From Acidobacteriota bacterium (GTDB lineage: Bacteria; Acidobacteriota; Terriglobia; Terriglobales; Acidobacteriaceae), in contig JAJXZL010000048.1 of assembly GCA_021780075.1 (NCBI GenBank), positions 124,001 through 188,000 on the forward strand: DNA of 64,000 nucleotides. The letters run 5' to 3'. Shown here piece by piece: positions 44,907 through 54,552 of this stretch. The notes below the pieces were generated by a model that saw nothing but the letters and a program-made list of their open reading frames with translations, did not search any database and had not been told where the DNA came from. How positions within the stretch are numbered: the first letter of the stretch is position 1; each line of letters starts with the position of its first letter. The position numbers and the translations under genes are program-made.

Positions 44907-47531
44907 ATGAAAATCAGCCGTCCTTCTTCTACTTTGCATGCGGCCTTCGCAACTGTGGCCGCGCTCGCGCTTCTTATTCCGGCCACAACGCTTCACGCAC
45001 AGCGCCTCCCGTCGACCGTTGTGCCTGACCACTACACGCTCACCCTCACGCCCGACCTCAAGGCCGCCACCTTCACCGGCACCGAGTCGATTGACGTCTC
45101 CATCAAGCAGCCTGTCAAAGCCATTACCCTCAACGCCGTCGAAATCGCCTTCCAGTCCGTAGCCATCACCGAGGGCAGCGACCATCAGGCGGCCACCATC
45201 TCCCTCGACAACGACAAGGAGCAGGCTACCTTCACCTTTGCGCACGAGCTCCCTGCGGGCAAGGCCACGCTCGCCATCCACTACACCGGTATCCTCAACA
45301 ACGAGCTGCGTGGCTTCTACCTCTCCAAGACCGCGCGTCGGAACTACGCCGTCACGCAATTCGAGTCCACGGACGCACGCCGCGCCTTCCCATCCTTTGA
45401 CGAGCCAGCCTTCAAGGCCACCTTCAGCATTGCCCTCGTCATCGATAAGGCAGACACCGCCATCTCCAACGGCCCCATCATCAAGGACACACCCGGCCCC
45501 GGCGCCGACAAGCACACGCTCACCTTCCTCGCCACGCCGAAGATGTCCACTTATCTCGTCGCCTTCCTCGTCGGCGACTTCCAGTGCAGTTCCGGCTCGC
45601 AGGACGGCGTCGCCATCCGCGTCTGCGCCACCCCTGACAAGGTGCAGCTCACACCCTACGGCGTTGACGTTGCCAAGTACGTACTGCACTACTACAACAC
45701 CTACTTCGGCATCCCTTATCCGCTCAAGAAGCTTGACCTCATCGGCCTGCCCGACTTCGAAGCCGGCGCCATGGAGAACTTCGGCGCCATCACCTATCGC
45801 GAAACCGCCCTGCTCCTCGATCCCAAAACCGCCAGCATCGGCGCCAAGAAGGACGTGGCTCTCGTCATCGCCCACGAAATGGCCCACCAGTGGTTCGGCG
45901 ATCTCGTCACCATGCAGTGGTGGAACAACGTCTGGCTCAACGAGGGCTTCGCCACCTGGATGGAGAACAAACCCGTCGCCGCCATGCATCCTGAGTGGCA
46001 CATCGACCAGGATGTCGCCGCCGGCATGGACGGCACCCTCAACCTCGACGCCATGCCCACCACGCGCGCCATCCGCGCCAAGGCCGACACGCGCAATGAA
46101 ATTGAGCAGATGTTCGACGGCATCTCCTACGGCAAAGCCAGTGACGTGCTCCTCACCGTCGAAAACTTCGTCGGCCCCGAGACCTTCCGCAAAGGCGTGC
46201 AGACCTACCTCCGCGCGCATCTCTACGGCAACGCCACGGCTGAGGACTTCTGGAACGCGCAGACCGCCGTCAGCCACAAGCCCATTGACAAGATCATGAA
46301 CTCGCTCGTCGCGCAGCCCGGCGCACCGCTGCTCACCTTTGGCACTCCAATGAACGGTGAAGTCTCGGTGGCGCAGCAGCGCTTCTTCCTGAGCCCCAGC
46401 ATCCAGCCTGACCCCGCGCAGAAGTGGACGCTCCCCGTCTGCTTCAGGGCCGGGGCCTCCGGCGACAGCCAACGCTGCGAGGTGCTCACGCCCTCCAGCA
46501 CCGCGCTCAAGATACCTGCAAGCGATCTCTTCTTCGCCAACGCCGGCGGCAAAGGCTACTATCGCAGCGCCTATCCCGCCAGCGTCTATGCCAATCTTGT
46601 CGCGCACGTTGAAACCGGCCTCACACCCACCGAGCGCATCAGCCTCATCGGCGACGAGTGGGCGCGCCTGCGTGCCGGCAAGGCCACGACCGGCGACTAT
46701 CTGGACCTTGTCGGCGCCGTCAAAGCTGATCCTAATGCCGCCGTCCTCAGCAGCGCACTCGCCGGCGTAGACACCATCTACACGCGCATAGCTTCTACGC
46801 CCGCGGACAAGGCCGCGCTCTCCGCATGGCTCCGCAAGATCTATGCCCCGGAGTATCAGAAGCTGGGCCCGCCCTCGGCCGGCGACTCCGCTGACACCCG
46901 TGAACTCCGCGCGCACCTGTTGCACGTGCTCGGCTACTACGGCAAGGATCCCGCCGTCCTCGCGCAAGCCCACGAGATTGCGGAAAAGTTCATCAACGAC
47001 CAGGCCTCCGTCGATCCCACGCTCGGACAAACCGCGCTCCACATCGCTGCCATCAACGGCGACGCCGTGCTCTTTGACCAGTTGCAGAAGATCTTCGAGA
47101 CCTCCACCAACCCCGAGTTCCAGATTGGCGCTCTTCGCCTCCTCGCCACGTTCCAGGACCCTGCGCTCGCGCAGCGTTCTCTCCGGTACGCCATCTCCGG
47201 CAAGGTCCGTAATCAGGACGCGGCCATCCAACTCGCCATCGCCTTGAGCACGCCTGGGACCCGCAATCAGGCATGGAAGTTCATCCAGGACAACTGGGGC
47301 GGAGTCCAGGCCATGCTCACACCGGAGATGGGCCAGGTGCTCGTCGGTTCCACCGGCAGCTTCTGTTCCAGCTCAGCCCGCGATCAGATCAGCCAATTCT
47401 TCGCCGAGCACAAAGTCGGCGTGGCCACTGTAGCCCTCAAGCACGCCGTTGAGCGCATCAACGGCTGCATCGAGATGCGCAACCTCTTGGAGCCGCAGCT
47501 CAAGTCGTGGCTTGCTGCTCAACCTCAGTAG
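44907..47531 (+). CDS. Exported M1-family aminopeptidase
   Basis: 874 residues. A signal peptide (ATVAALALLIPATTLHAQ) is followed by the M1 N-terminal beta-domain, the substrate-recognition GAMEN motif (about 306-310) and the zinc motif HEMAHQWFGD with the third-ligand glutamate in NEGFATWME (zinc site about 330-360). The C-terminal half is an ERAP1-like helical domain. It removes N-terminal residues from peptides in the periplasm or outside. ATG 44907 follows GAGGAATCA; the frame's earlier start would hide the signal peptide. A strong hairpin follows the gene. The 775-codon open frame on the opposite strand is a composition artefact. Confidence 0.9.
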   Translation: MKISRPSSTLHAAFATVAALALLIPATTLHAQRLPSTVVPDHYTLTLTPDLKAATFTGTESIDVSIKQPVKAITLNAVEIAFQSVAITEGSDHQAATISLDNDKEQATFTFAHELPAGKATLAIHYTGILNNELRGFYLSKTARRNYAVTQFESTDARRAFPSFDEPAFKATFSIALVIDKADTAISNGPIIKDTPGPGADKHTLTFLATPKMSTYLVAFLVGDFQCSSGSQDGVAIRVCATPDKVQLTPYGVDVAKYVLHYYNTYFGIPYPLKKLDLIGLPDFEAGAMENFGAITYRETALLLDPKTASIGAKKDVALVIAHEMAHQWFGDLVTMQWWNNVWLNEGFATWMENKPVAAMHPEWHIDQDVAAGMDGTLNLDAMPTTRAIRAKADTRNEIEQMFDGISYGKASDVLLTVENFVGPETFRKGVQTYLRAHLYGNATAEDFWNAQTAVSHKPIDKIMNSLVAQPGAPLLTFGTPMNGEVSVAQQRFFLSPSIQPDPAQKWTLPVCFRAGASGDSQRCEVLTPSSTALKIPASDLFFANAGGKGYYRSAYPASVYANLVAHVETGLTPTERISLIGDEWARLRAGKATTGDYLDLVGAVKADPNAAVLSSALAGVDTIYTRIASTPADKAALSAWLRKIYAPEYQKLGPPSAGDSADTRELRAHLLHVLGYYGKDPAVLAQAHEIAEKFINDQASVDPTLGQTALHIAAINGDAVLFDQLQKIFETSTNPEFQIGALRLLATFQDPALAQRSLRYAISGKVRNQDAAIQLAIALSTPGTRNQAWKFIQDNWGGVQAMLTPEMGQVLVGSTGSFCSSSARDQISQFFAEHKVGVATVALKHAVERINGCIEMRNLLEPQLKSWLAAQPQ

Positions 47532-47550
47532 AAACGCACTTATCCACCAC

Positions 47551-47595
47551 AAATGGAATGGCCGCCGAAGCACTTGCCCGGCGGCCATTCCATTT
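47551..47595. terminator. Bidirectional hairpin between convergent genes
   Basis: AAATGGAATGGCCGCCG (47551-47567) is matched exactly by its reverse complement at 47579-47595, giving a 17-bp perfect stem with an 11-base loop. It lies 19 bases after the aminopeptidase stop and 23 bases after the stop of the facing inositol-oxygenase gene. The A/T ends of the stem supply short T-runs both ways. Confidence 0.75.
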
Positions 47596-47618
47596 CTCGT
47601 CATCCTGCCTTGCTGGCC

Positions 47619-48476
47619 TTACCAGGCCATCTTCTCCGGCAGAAATTCAGCAAACAATTCGTCATAGTACGGCTTCAGTTGTTTCATGTCCGGCTTGGCA
47701 TGCCCCTTCGAGTACAGATCGTATTGGTTGAACTTCAGCACCCACTCCTTCATGGCCATGTCCTGCTCATTGGCCAGATGCTCATATGCGCCGTGGCGAT
47801 GCCAGGGGTAGAAGGAGTGAAAGCGCAGCATGTACAGTGCCTCCACCGGCATATACGGCTTCATCACTTCTGCAATGTATCCGTCATGCCCAAAAGACAT
47901 GTGCACATTCTCCAATCCGCAGTGCGGCTCGTAGATACCGTACTGCGTCTGATACTCCGGCACATTTCTGTCGGGATTGTTGGCGAAGTATTCGTGAAAT
48001 ACAATCGACTCCGACCACGCGCATCCCACCGGAAACGTATCGCCCACCACGCCCCATTGCGGCTCGCCATACAGGCACAGGCACTTTCCTAAATCGTGCA
48101 AAAAGCCCGTCAGCACCATCCATCGCGGGTGGCCGTCCTTCCGAATTGCCTCCGACGTCTGAAGCAAGTGCTCAATCTGCGTCAGATCCGTGTCTGGATC
48201 GCTGTCATCCACAAGCGTATTCAGAAACTCCGCGGCCTCCCAGACCGATTTCATCCCCTTCTTCAGGCTGAAATACTCTCGCTCTTTGCCAAGCACATAC
48301 TCCACCGTCTGTCCCTCGTGGTTCAGGCGGTAAAATTCGGCAACACCGGGCGTTGCCGATGCGTCGTAGATGCGAAACTCCTCTTCTGACTTACCTGCCC
48401 TGTAGCGGCCCTCGACAAAATCGTCCCACTGGTCAAGCTGATCGAGCGGTTGTGCATGGGGAATCGGAACGCTCAT
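47619..48476 (-). CDS. myo-Inositol oxygenase homologue
   Basis: 285 residues, the same length as mammalian MIOX, and similar throughout. The di-iron ligands are all recognisable: His in IEHLLQTSEAIR, the HD pair in TGFLHDLGK, His in SFGHDGY, His in RFHSFYPWH and Asp in FNQYDLYSK. The blocks GEPQWGVVGDTFPVGC and YEPHCGLENVHMS match the animal enzyme almost word for word. MIOX opens myo-inositol with oxygen to give D-glucuronate. ATG 48476 has GCGAGGAG six bases upstream; the 42-residue upstream frame is not conserved. No other inositol or glucuronate gene is adjacent. Function rests on motif conservation. Confidence 0.86.
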   Translation of the reverse strand: MSVPIPHAQPLDQLDQWDDFVEGRYRAGKSEEEFRIYDASATPGVAEFYRLNHEGQTVEYVLGKEREYFSLKKGMKSVWEAAEFLNTLVDDSDPDTDLTQIEHLLQTSEAIRKDGHPRWMVLTGFLHDLGKCLCLYGEPQWGVVGDTFPVGCAWSESIVFHEYFANNPDRNVPEYQTQYGIYEPHCGLENVHMSFGHDGYIAEVMKPYMPVEALYMLRFHSFYPWHRHGAYEHLANEQDMAMKEWVLKFNQYDLYSKGHAKPDMKQLKPYYDELFAEFLPEKMAW

Positions 48477-48708
48477 CTGCATCTCCTCGCCGTCGTCGCG
48501 CAACAGCTGCATCTTCGCAACTACTATCAAACCTGCAAGCTCCAGGCAAGCTAATTTCTGCGGCCCTGCCGCATGTCCAAATAGATGGCGCTTGGCTTGC
48601 ATAATGCATGTTCAACCAGGCGCCCTCCATGCCGGCGCCTCAACTTCAGTGCGGGCACACAGTTTTTCTTGGACCGTCGTCGTCCCCGGTGTTACCTTCA
48701 ATCCCAAT

Positions 48709-50040
48709 ATGACGCGCCACTCTCTTACTTGCCTCGCCGCCCTCATTCTCGTTGTTTCTGCCGCAGCCCCGGCGCAGAAGCCTCCGCAGCAAGCCGTCAC
48801 GCAGGCTGTCCTGGCCGGCACGCTTGTTGACGTGCGCTCCGGACAGGTCCGTACGCATGCCTACATCCTCATCGCTGGCGACCGCGTGCAATCCATTGCC
48901 GACAGCGCGCCCGCAGGCATCCCTGTCACTGACCTCTCCGCCTACACGGTTTTGCCCGGCCTCATTGACGCGCACGGACACATCCTCTCCAACCCCACCA
49001 CGCAGAACTTCGCCGAGCATCTGCGCACATCCATTCCGCAGTCCACCGTATGGGGCGTCTACAACCTGCGCCTGTGGCTTGACCACGGATTTACCTCCGT
49101 GCGCGACGCCTGCGAAGGGCCCCCGGATTACCCGCAGTTCGCCCTGCGCGAGTCGGTCAGGCGCGGCATCATTCTTGGCCCGCGCATCACCGCGGCGGGC
49201 AGTTGCATCTCCATCGCCGGCGGCCACGGCGACGGCGCGCCTTTCTCGCCCGATCTCGACCTGCCTCGCGGAAAGAATGTTGCCGACACTGTGGACGACA
49301 TCGACCACGTGGTCCGCCGCGACATCAAGTACGGCGCCGACTGGATCAAGCTGATGGCCACCGGCGGCGTCATGGATCCCATCTCCGACTTTCATGTGCA
49401 GGAGCTGAGCGAAGCGCAAATGACCGAGGCCGTCGCTGTGGCCCACCGTGCGGGGAAAAAAGTTATGGCACACGCCGAGGGAGCAGTCGGCATCAAGGCA
49501 GCAGTCCGTGCCGGCGTTGATTCCATCGAGCACGGCACCATGCTCGACGAAGAGGGCGCTGAGCTGATGGAGCAGCACCACACATGGCTTGTCCCCACCC
49601 TCTACTGCTTCCAGCACGACATGCAGACGGGCCTCAGCAAGGGCCGCGATCCCGCGTCCTTCGCCAAGGGCCAGGAGATTATGGCGGCGCAGGGACCGGC
49701 CTTCAAGCTGGCCCTCGCCCACCACATCCGCATTGTCTACGGCACCGACGACGCCGATGTGGATGAGGCCGTCTCCATGGAATTCGGCGCGCTGGTTCGT
49801 GGCGGCCTCTCCACGCTCGGAGCACTGCAGGCCGCCACCATCAACGCCGCGACGATGCTCGGCAAAGATCAGGATGTGGGCACGCTTGAGCCCGGCCGCT
49901 ACGCAGATATCATCGCAGTCAAAGGCGACCCGCTGGCCGACATTACCGTCATGGAACACGTGGCCTTCGTCATGCAGGGCGGCCGCATCATCAAGGATCC
50001 GGCCCATCCCGACCGGAATCCTGTCATTCACATTCAGTAA
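48709..50040 (+). CDS. Exported amidohydrolase (imidazolonepropionase-like, probable peptidase type)
   Basis: 443 residues. A signal peptide (CLAALILVVSAAAPAQ) precedes a metal-dependent hydrolase barrel. The metal site is visible as DAHGHI (HxH), the lysine in WIKLMATGG, AHAEG, IEHGT and the aspartate in YGTDDADVD. It resembles exported amidohydrolases that act on Xaa-Pro or other short peptides and on acyl amino acids; the substrate is not fixed. The start ATG 48709 is chosen for the signal peptide; the frame continues upstream without conservation, and the ribosome site is weak. Divergent from the inositol-oxygenase gene. Confidence 0.82.
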   Translation: MTRHSLTCLAALILVVSAAAPAQKPPQQAVTQAVLAGTLVDVRSGQVRTHAYILIAGDRVQSIADSAPAGIPVTDLSAYTVLPGLIDAHGHILSNPTTQNFAEHLRTSIPQSTVWGVYNLRLWLDHGFTSVRDACEGPPDYPQFALRESVRRGIILGPRITAAGSCISIAGGHGDGAPFSPDLDLPRGKNVADTVDDIDHVVRRDIKYGADWIKLMATGGVMDPISDFHVQELSEAQMTEAVAVAHRAGKKVMAHAEGAVGIKAAVRAGVDSIEHGTMLDEEGAELMEQHHTWLVPTLYCFQHDMQTGLSKGRDPASFAKGQEIMAAQGPAFKLALAHHIRIVYGTDDADVDEAVSMEFGALVRGGLSTLGALQAATINAATMLGKDQDVGTLEPGRYADIIAVKGDPLADITVMEHVAFVMQGGRIIKDPAHPDRNPVIHIQ

Positions 50041-50058
50041 TGCGTGTTCAGCCTCACC

Positions 50059-50088
50059 GGCTGGGACGTCATGCATCACCTCCCAGCC
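50059..50088. terminator. Possible hairpin between convergent genes
   Basis: GGCTGGGA and TCCCAGCC form an 8-bp stem around a 14-base loop, between the stops of the amidohydrolase gene and the facing small gene. T-runs are poor on both sides. Confidence 0.35.
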
Positions 50089-50095
50089 GCGTGTC

Positions 50096-50554
50096 TTAAC
50101 TCGGTCCCACCGTATACTTCATCTTTTCCCTCACGTTGTGGGCCAGCTTCTCAATCTCGCCGGCCTTGCGGATTACCGAGATCGAAAGTGTGTCTTTGTT
50201 CGTCTTCTCCATCTCGTTTTTGAGGGCGATGGCCAACGCCAGCAGCTTTGCGCTGTCCGCATCAAGCTCCTTCTTGCGCGCCGCGTTGACCTCATCCATC
50301 CTTTGCTGATTGAATCGCCACTTGTGCATCCACGTCTGGTCGCTGATGTCAGGCATGCGACCCGCTCCAGGGCGCTGATTCGATACGTCGGGGTTCAGCC
50401 AGGGCGCCTGTTGGCCAGGCAGCACTGCTCCCGCCAGGGCTGCCGCAACCACCAGGCAAACCAGCATTTTTCCCCAGTAAAGTTGAGGACGGTGCGTGAC
50501 GGGCAGGACGACGTGACGCGCACAGAGTTGACTCGCATTTGAATGTAACTGCAT
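50096..50554 (-). CDS. Small exported or membrane-anchored protein of unknown function
   Basis: 152 residues. A hydrophobic segment (MLVCLVVAAALAGAVL, about 31-46) suggests export or anchoring. The mature part is charged and mostly helical (RKKELDADSAKLLALAIALKNEMEK), possibly a short coiled coil. The start is very clear: AAGGAGG lies five bases before ATG 50554, and the longer frame to 50647 is dropped. No family is recognised. It is convergent with the amidohydrolase and divergent from the MscS gene. Confidence 0.65.
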   Translation of the reverse strand: MQLHSNASQLCARHVVLPVTHRPQLYWGKMLVCLVVAAALAGAVLPGQQAPWLNPDVSNQRPGAGRMPDISDQTWMHKWRFNQQRMDEVNAARKKELDADSAKLLALAIALKNEMEKTNKDTLSISVIRKAGEIEKLAHNVREKMKYTVGPS

Positions 50555-50675
50555 AGAAACCTCCTTGCGGCTGCAGTTCCATGCCATGACTTCCACTGGT
50601 TCCCGAGACATTTCTCCCAGAAGTCGTCCCCGAGTTTGCATGCGCACAGTCTAGTCTAGAAAGAGGAGCCTTAGG

Positions 50676-51677
50676 ATGCATCCTTTAGTGCTGGCGATAC
50701 GAACAGGCTGGTTTGCGCAGGGCAGATTCATGGGCAAGGTGCTCGACGAGTGGATCGACGACACCCAGGAGTTCCTCCACACCAAGCTGCCACACCTGAT
50801 TATGGTGGCGATTATCGCCTTTATCCTCAGCCGCTTGCTGCGCGCCATCACGGCCCGCATGATCCGCGTCGCCGAGCAGCATGCTGCTGGTCAGGTGCGC
50901 GTGGCGCAGGTCAAAACCCTCGCCGGAGTCATCCGCACCACGGGACTGGCCATCATCGCCACCATCGCCGGAATGCAGTTCCTCGCCGCCGTCGGCGTCG
51001 ACCTCGCTCCCCTGCTGGCCTCGGCTGGAATTGCCGGAGTCGCCATCGGCCTGGCCGCGCAGAACATCGTGCGCGACATGCTCAACGGAATCCTCATCCT
51101 CATCGAAGACCAGTTCAACGTGGGCGACACCGTCCGCGTTGCCGGCGTCTCAGGCGTCGTGGAAGCCATGACCCTGCGCAAGACCACAGTACGTGATGGC
51201 GATGGAACCCTCTACGTGATTCCCAATTCGCAGATCTCCACCGTCGCCAACCAGAGCATCGACTACTCTGTCGCCACCATCAACGTGAGCGTGGACTACT
51301 CCGCCAATCCCGACAAAGTGCTCGCGCTGCTCAAAGGCATCGCCATGGATATCCGCAACAGCGATGACTTCCGCGACCTCTTCGTTGCCGACCCTCAGAT
51401 TCTCGGCGTCGATGCCGTCAAAGGCTCTGAGATTGTTTTTCCCGTTGTCTTTAAAACCCTCGCAACCAAGCAGTACGGCCCCATGCGCGAGTTCCGCCGC
51501 CGCGTGCGCATTGCCCTCGAAGAGCAGAAGCTCCTGCCCGGCGATCCCTACCGCGTCTTCAACTGGGTTCTCGATACAGGCGCGCGTGTGCGCAACCGCG
51601 CTGCGGCCGGGCCTGAACCGACGCACGACCCCACCGCGCCACCGCATCAGCCGCAGAATCCCTTCACCGGCGAATAG
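50676..51677 (+). CDS. MscS-family small-conductance mechanosensitive channel
   Basis: 333 residues. Helices at about 38-55, 75-95 and 98-125 end in the pore-lining segment ASAGIAGVAIGLAAQNIVRDMLNG, whose two halves match the Gly/Ala-rich TM3 of MscS. The beta domain follows with QFNVGDTVRVAGVSGVVEAMTLRKT and the IPNSQIS motif. MscS channels open under membrane tension to release solutes during osmotic downshift. ATG 50676 has GAGGAG seven bases upstream. The proline-rich tail (about 310-333) is not conserved. Confidence 0.9.
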   Translation: MHPLVLAIRTGWFAQGRFMGKVLDEWIDDTQEFLHTKLPHLIMVAIIAFILSRLLRAITARMIRVAEQHAAGQVRVAQVKTLAGVIRTTGLAIIATIAGMQFLAAVGVDLAPLLASAGIAGVAIGLAAQNIVRDMLNGILILIEDQFNVGDTVRVAGVSGVVEAMTLRKTTVRDGDGTLYVIPNSQISTVANQSIDYSVATINVSVDYSANPDKVLALLKGIAMDIRNSDDFRDLFVADPQILGVDAVKGSEIVFPVVFKTLATKQYGPMREFRRRVRIALEEQKLLPGDPYRVFNWVLDTGARVRNRAAAGPEPTHDPTAPPHQPQNPFTGE

Positions 51678-51699
51678 CCCTGCGCAGGCCCGCGCGGCC

Positions 51700-53871
51700 T
51701 CAGGCCCTGTCTGCCAGCGCTTCCAGAAGCGCCTCGGCGCTGGTCACAGGCGGCAGGCAGGTGCGCGCGCGGCACACCGTCGCCCACGCCGCCGCGCCGT
51801 CGGGTACCGGAACATGAAGCAGCGTCTCGGCCAGCGCCTCGGGAATCTCCCCCGGCGCGAGCCGCGAAGGCGCAATCCGCATCACGCTCTTGCTCACGGA
51901 GAAGCGTGCCAGCGCCAGCGCCTCAAGATGGTCTGCCTCCGGTCCTTCACCCACCACCATCACCTGCACCGGGTCCAGCAACAGCCGTTCGAGAGCCAGC
52001 CCGTAACTGCCCACGTAAAGTCCAAAGTGCTCCACAATCCCCGCAAAGGACGCCAGCGTATCTTCGGCGATTTCGCGGTATTCGTTTCGCCCGCTCAGCG
52101 CCTCAAGCCGCAGCAGCGCTGATGCTGCTGTCGGGTTGCCTGCCGGCGTGGGCGAGTCCTGCAGAGGCTTGCGGCGCGCGCTCAGCACGCCCAGCGGCGC
52201 GCTCCCATTCGTCTGCTGCTTCGTATCGCAGAAGGCCCCGGCCACATGGTCGTAAAAGCGCGCAATCATGGCGTCGGCCAGCTTCACAGCCGCTTGGTAA
52301 AAACGCATCTCTCCGCTGGCAAACCACGCATCGATGCACGCATGCACCGTAAAGGCATAGTCGTCCAGTGTGCCTGGCACCTTGTCCACTGGAGCAATGC
52401 CGTCGTGATACGCAATCACATGGCGCAGCGCCTCGTTGCCATCCCAGGCCTCGTCCAGCAATCGCGTCAGCGTCCGCAGCGCAAAGTCGCGCAGGGCATC
52501 CTTGCGCAGCACGCGCGCTGCCTCAAAATAGGCCGTCACCGCCATCGCATTCCATCCCGTGTAAAGCGTGCGGTCGATAAACGGCGTCGGGCGCGCGGCG
52601 CGGGCCGCCAGCAGCTTACTCCGTGCTGAATCGATAAGTTGCCGCAGCTCCTCCACGGTCCGCCCTGCCGCCACCTCGTTCTGCGCGGCCAGTTCTTCCA
52701 CCGTGTATTTCCTGTAGAGCACGTTCTTGGCGGGATTGTGGTGCATGTCGCCCAGTTCGCTGATGTCCCAGTAGAGTGAAGCAATGTGCAGCTCTGCCGG
52801 CTCAAGAACGGCGCGCGCCTCATCCAGTGTCCATGTAAAGTAGTCGCCGTCGTCGTGCAAGTTGATGTCGGCATCTTGCGAGGCATAGAAGCCTCCGCGC
52901 TCGCGGTCCGTCATCACGGCGTCAAACCAGGCCACAATCTCCAGCGCCGTCTGTCTGAAGTCCTCCATCACAAAGCTCTGAAAGCCGTGCACGTAATTGC
53001 GCAGCAGCTCCGTGTTGTCATAGAGCATCTTTTCAAAGTGCGGCACCACCCACCGCTCGTCCACGCTGTAACGATGGAAACCCCCGGCAAGCTGGTCGTA
53101 GACGCCGCCGCGAGCCATCTTCTCCAACGTCACAACAAAAGCCTCGCGAGCCTGCGCATTGTCGCGATTCACCGCCAGTTCCAGCAGCAGGTCCAGCAAT
53201 GCCGGATGAGGAAACTTCGGCTGCGATCCGAAGCCGCCGTTGCGCGGATCAAACATCTTGAGCGCCGAGTCTGCAACCTTGTCCGCAAGCGCCAGCGTCA
53301 ACTCGCCGCCACTGCCGGAAAAGCCCTCATTGTGCTCAATGGCAGACATCACGCTGGCCGCCGACTCCAGCGCTTCTTCGCGCCGCTCGCGCCACACCTG
53401 CGCCATCGTCAGCAGCACGCGCCCAAAGCCGGGACGGCCATAGCGGTCGTCGCGAGGAAAATACGTGCCGCCGAAATAAGGCCGGCCATCGGGAGTAAGA
53501 AACGCCGTGAGAGGCCAGCCGCCCTGCCCGCTGATCGCTGAAACCGCCGCCTGATAGCGCGCGTCCACATCGGGCCGCTCGTCGCGGTCCACCTTCATGG
53601 CCACAAAATTGTCATTGATGATCCGCGCAATCTCCGCGTCTTCATACGACTCGCGATCCATCACGTGGCACCAGTGGCACCACACCGCGCCAATATCCAG
53701 CAGAATCGGCTTGTTCTCGGCCTCGGCGTGTGCAAAGGCTGCCTCGCCCCACGCATGCCATTGCACCGGCTGATGCCGTGCCGAGCGCAGGTAAGAAGAG
53801 GCCGCGTGTTCCAGCCGATTTGTGTTGCCGGAAGAAGGGGAAGAGTCCAGGTGCATGGGCTGAGAATACAT
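51700..53871 (-). CDS. DUF255 thioredoxin-domain protein (YyaL/spermatogenesis-associated 20-like)
   Basis: 723 residues. The N-terminal thioredoxin-like domain has the characteristic WCHWCHVM (about 64-71) and GGWPLTAFLTPDG. The large remainder is an (alpha/alpha)6-barrel-like region (FRQTALEIVAWFDAVM, GWNAMAVTAYFEAARVL), as in YyaL. The family is conserved across domains of life, but its reaction is not established. The length is normal for it. The last of three minus-strand genes after the M20 peptidase and glutathione peroxidase; gaps are about 60 bases. The alternative ATG at 53856 is equally possible. Confidence 0.87.
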   Translation of the reverse strand: MYSQPMHLDSSPSSGNTNRLEHAASSYLRSARHQPVQWHAWGEAAFAHAEAENKPILLDIGAVWCHWCHVMDRESYEDAEIARIINDNFVAMKVDRDERPDVDARYQAAVSAISGQGGWPLTAFLTPDGRPYFGGTYFPRDDRYGRPGFGRVLLTMAQVWRERREEALESAASVMSAIEHNEGFSGSGGELTLALADKVADSALKMFDPRNGGFGSQPKFPHPALLDLLLELAVNRDNAQAREAFVVTLEKMARGGVYDQLAGGFHRYSVDERWVVPHFEKMLYDNTELLRNYVHGFQSFVMEDFRQTALEIVAWFDAVMTDRERGGFYASQDADINLHDDGDYFTWTLDEARAVLEPAELHIASLYWDISELGDMHHNPAKNVLYRKYTVEELAAQNEVAAGRTVEELRQLIDSARSKLLAARAARPTPFIDRTLYTGWNAMAVTAYFEAARVLRKDALRDFALRTLTRLLDEAWDGNEALRHVIAYHDGIAPVDKVPGTLDDYAFTVHACIDAWFASGEMRFYQAAVKLADAMIARFYDHVAGAFCDTKQQTNGSAPLGVLSARRKPLQDSPTPAGNPTAASALLRLEALSGRNEYREIAEDTLASFAGIVEHFGLYVGSYGLALERLLLDPVQVMVVGEGPEADHLEALALARFSVSKSVMRIAPSRLAPGEIPEALAETLLHVPVPDGAAAWATVCRARTCLPPVTSAEALLEALADRA

Positions 53872-53937
53872 GGGTCGCGCCCGGCGCCGCCAGCGCTCCG
53901 GGCCGCCTACCCTCTCTCTTACCTCGCGATGCAGGAG

Positions 53938-54492
53938 CTAGCCGTTCGCCATCTCCGCCTCGATCGCGGCCACCAGCTCAGGCGCATCGGGCGCCGTGTC
54001 AGGCGAAAAGCGCTTCACCACCTGGCCCGCGCGGCTCACAAGAAACTTCTCAAAGTTCCACGTCAGCTCCGGCTCGGGGTTCGCCTCAATGCCATAGCCC
54101 TTCAGCTTTTCGCGGAACGGAACCTCCGCCACGCTGATGGCCGTGGGCTGCGCCGCAATCAGCGCCGAGTAAAGGGGATGTTTCTCCGGGCCTACCACCG
54201 TGATCTTGCTGAACATCGGAAATTTCACGCCGAAGTTCCCCGTGCAGAAGGCCTGAATCTCCTCGTCCGTGCCCGGCTCCTGGCTCTTGAAGTCATTAGC
54301 CGGAAACCCCGCAACCACCAGCCCCTGCCCCCGGTACTGCTCGTAGATCTTTTCCAGTCCCTCGTATTGCGGCGTCAGCCCGCACTTCGACGCCACATTC
54401 ACCACCAGCAGGACCTTGCCCTTGTACTCGCCCAGCGTTGTGTCCTCACCGGAAATCTTGCGAACCGGAATGTCATATATAGATGCGCTCAA
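53938..54492 (-). CDS. Glutathione peroxidase-family thiol peroxidase
   Basis: 184 residues. The active-site cysteine lies in VNVASKCGLTPQY (Cys about 37), with the catalytic-tetrad asparagine and tryptophan in FPANDF and WNFEKFLV. The second cysteine that many members carry in FPCNQF is replaced by alanine, as in some BtuE-like bacterial enzymes, so recycling may use another thiol. It reduces hydrogen or lipid peroxides. The start is TTG 54492: GGGGGAG lies six bases before it. Confidence 0.9.
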   Translation of the reverse strand: MSASIYDIPVRKISGEDTTLGEYKGKVLLVVNVASKCGLTPQYEGLEKIYEQYRGQGLVVAGFPANDFKSQEPGTDEEIQAFCTGNFGVKFPMFSKITVVGPEKHPLYSALIAAQPTAISVAEVPFREKLKGYGIEANPEPELTWNFEKFLVSRAGQVVKRFSPDTAPDAPELVAAIEAEMANG

Positions 54493-54552
54493 CGGAATCT
54501 CCCCCTCGCTTGAACAGCGTGTGTTCTTCCTTCGTGCAATCCATACTGCATC

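Noticed and set aside
44904..47231. 775-codon open frame opposite the M1 aminopeptidase gene
   Set aside because: It mirrors a strongly biased GC-rich gene codon for codon, has no domain or signal of its own, and the sense strand has all M1 catalytic motifs.
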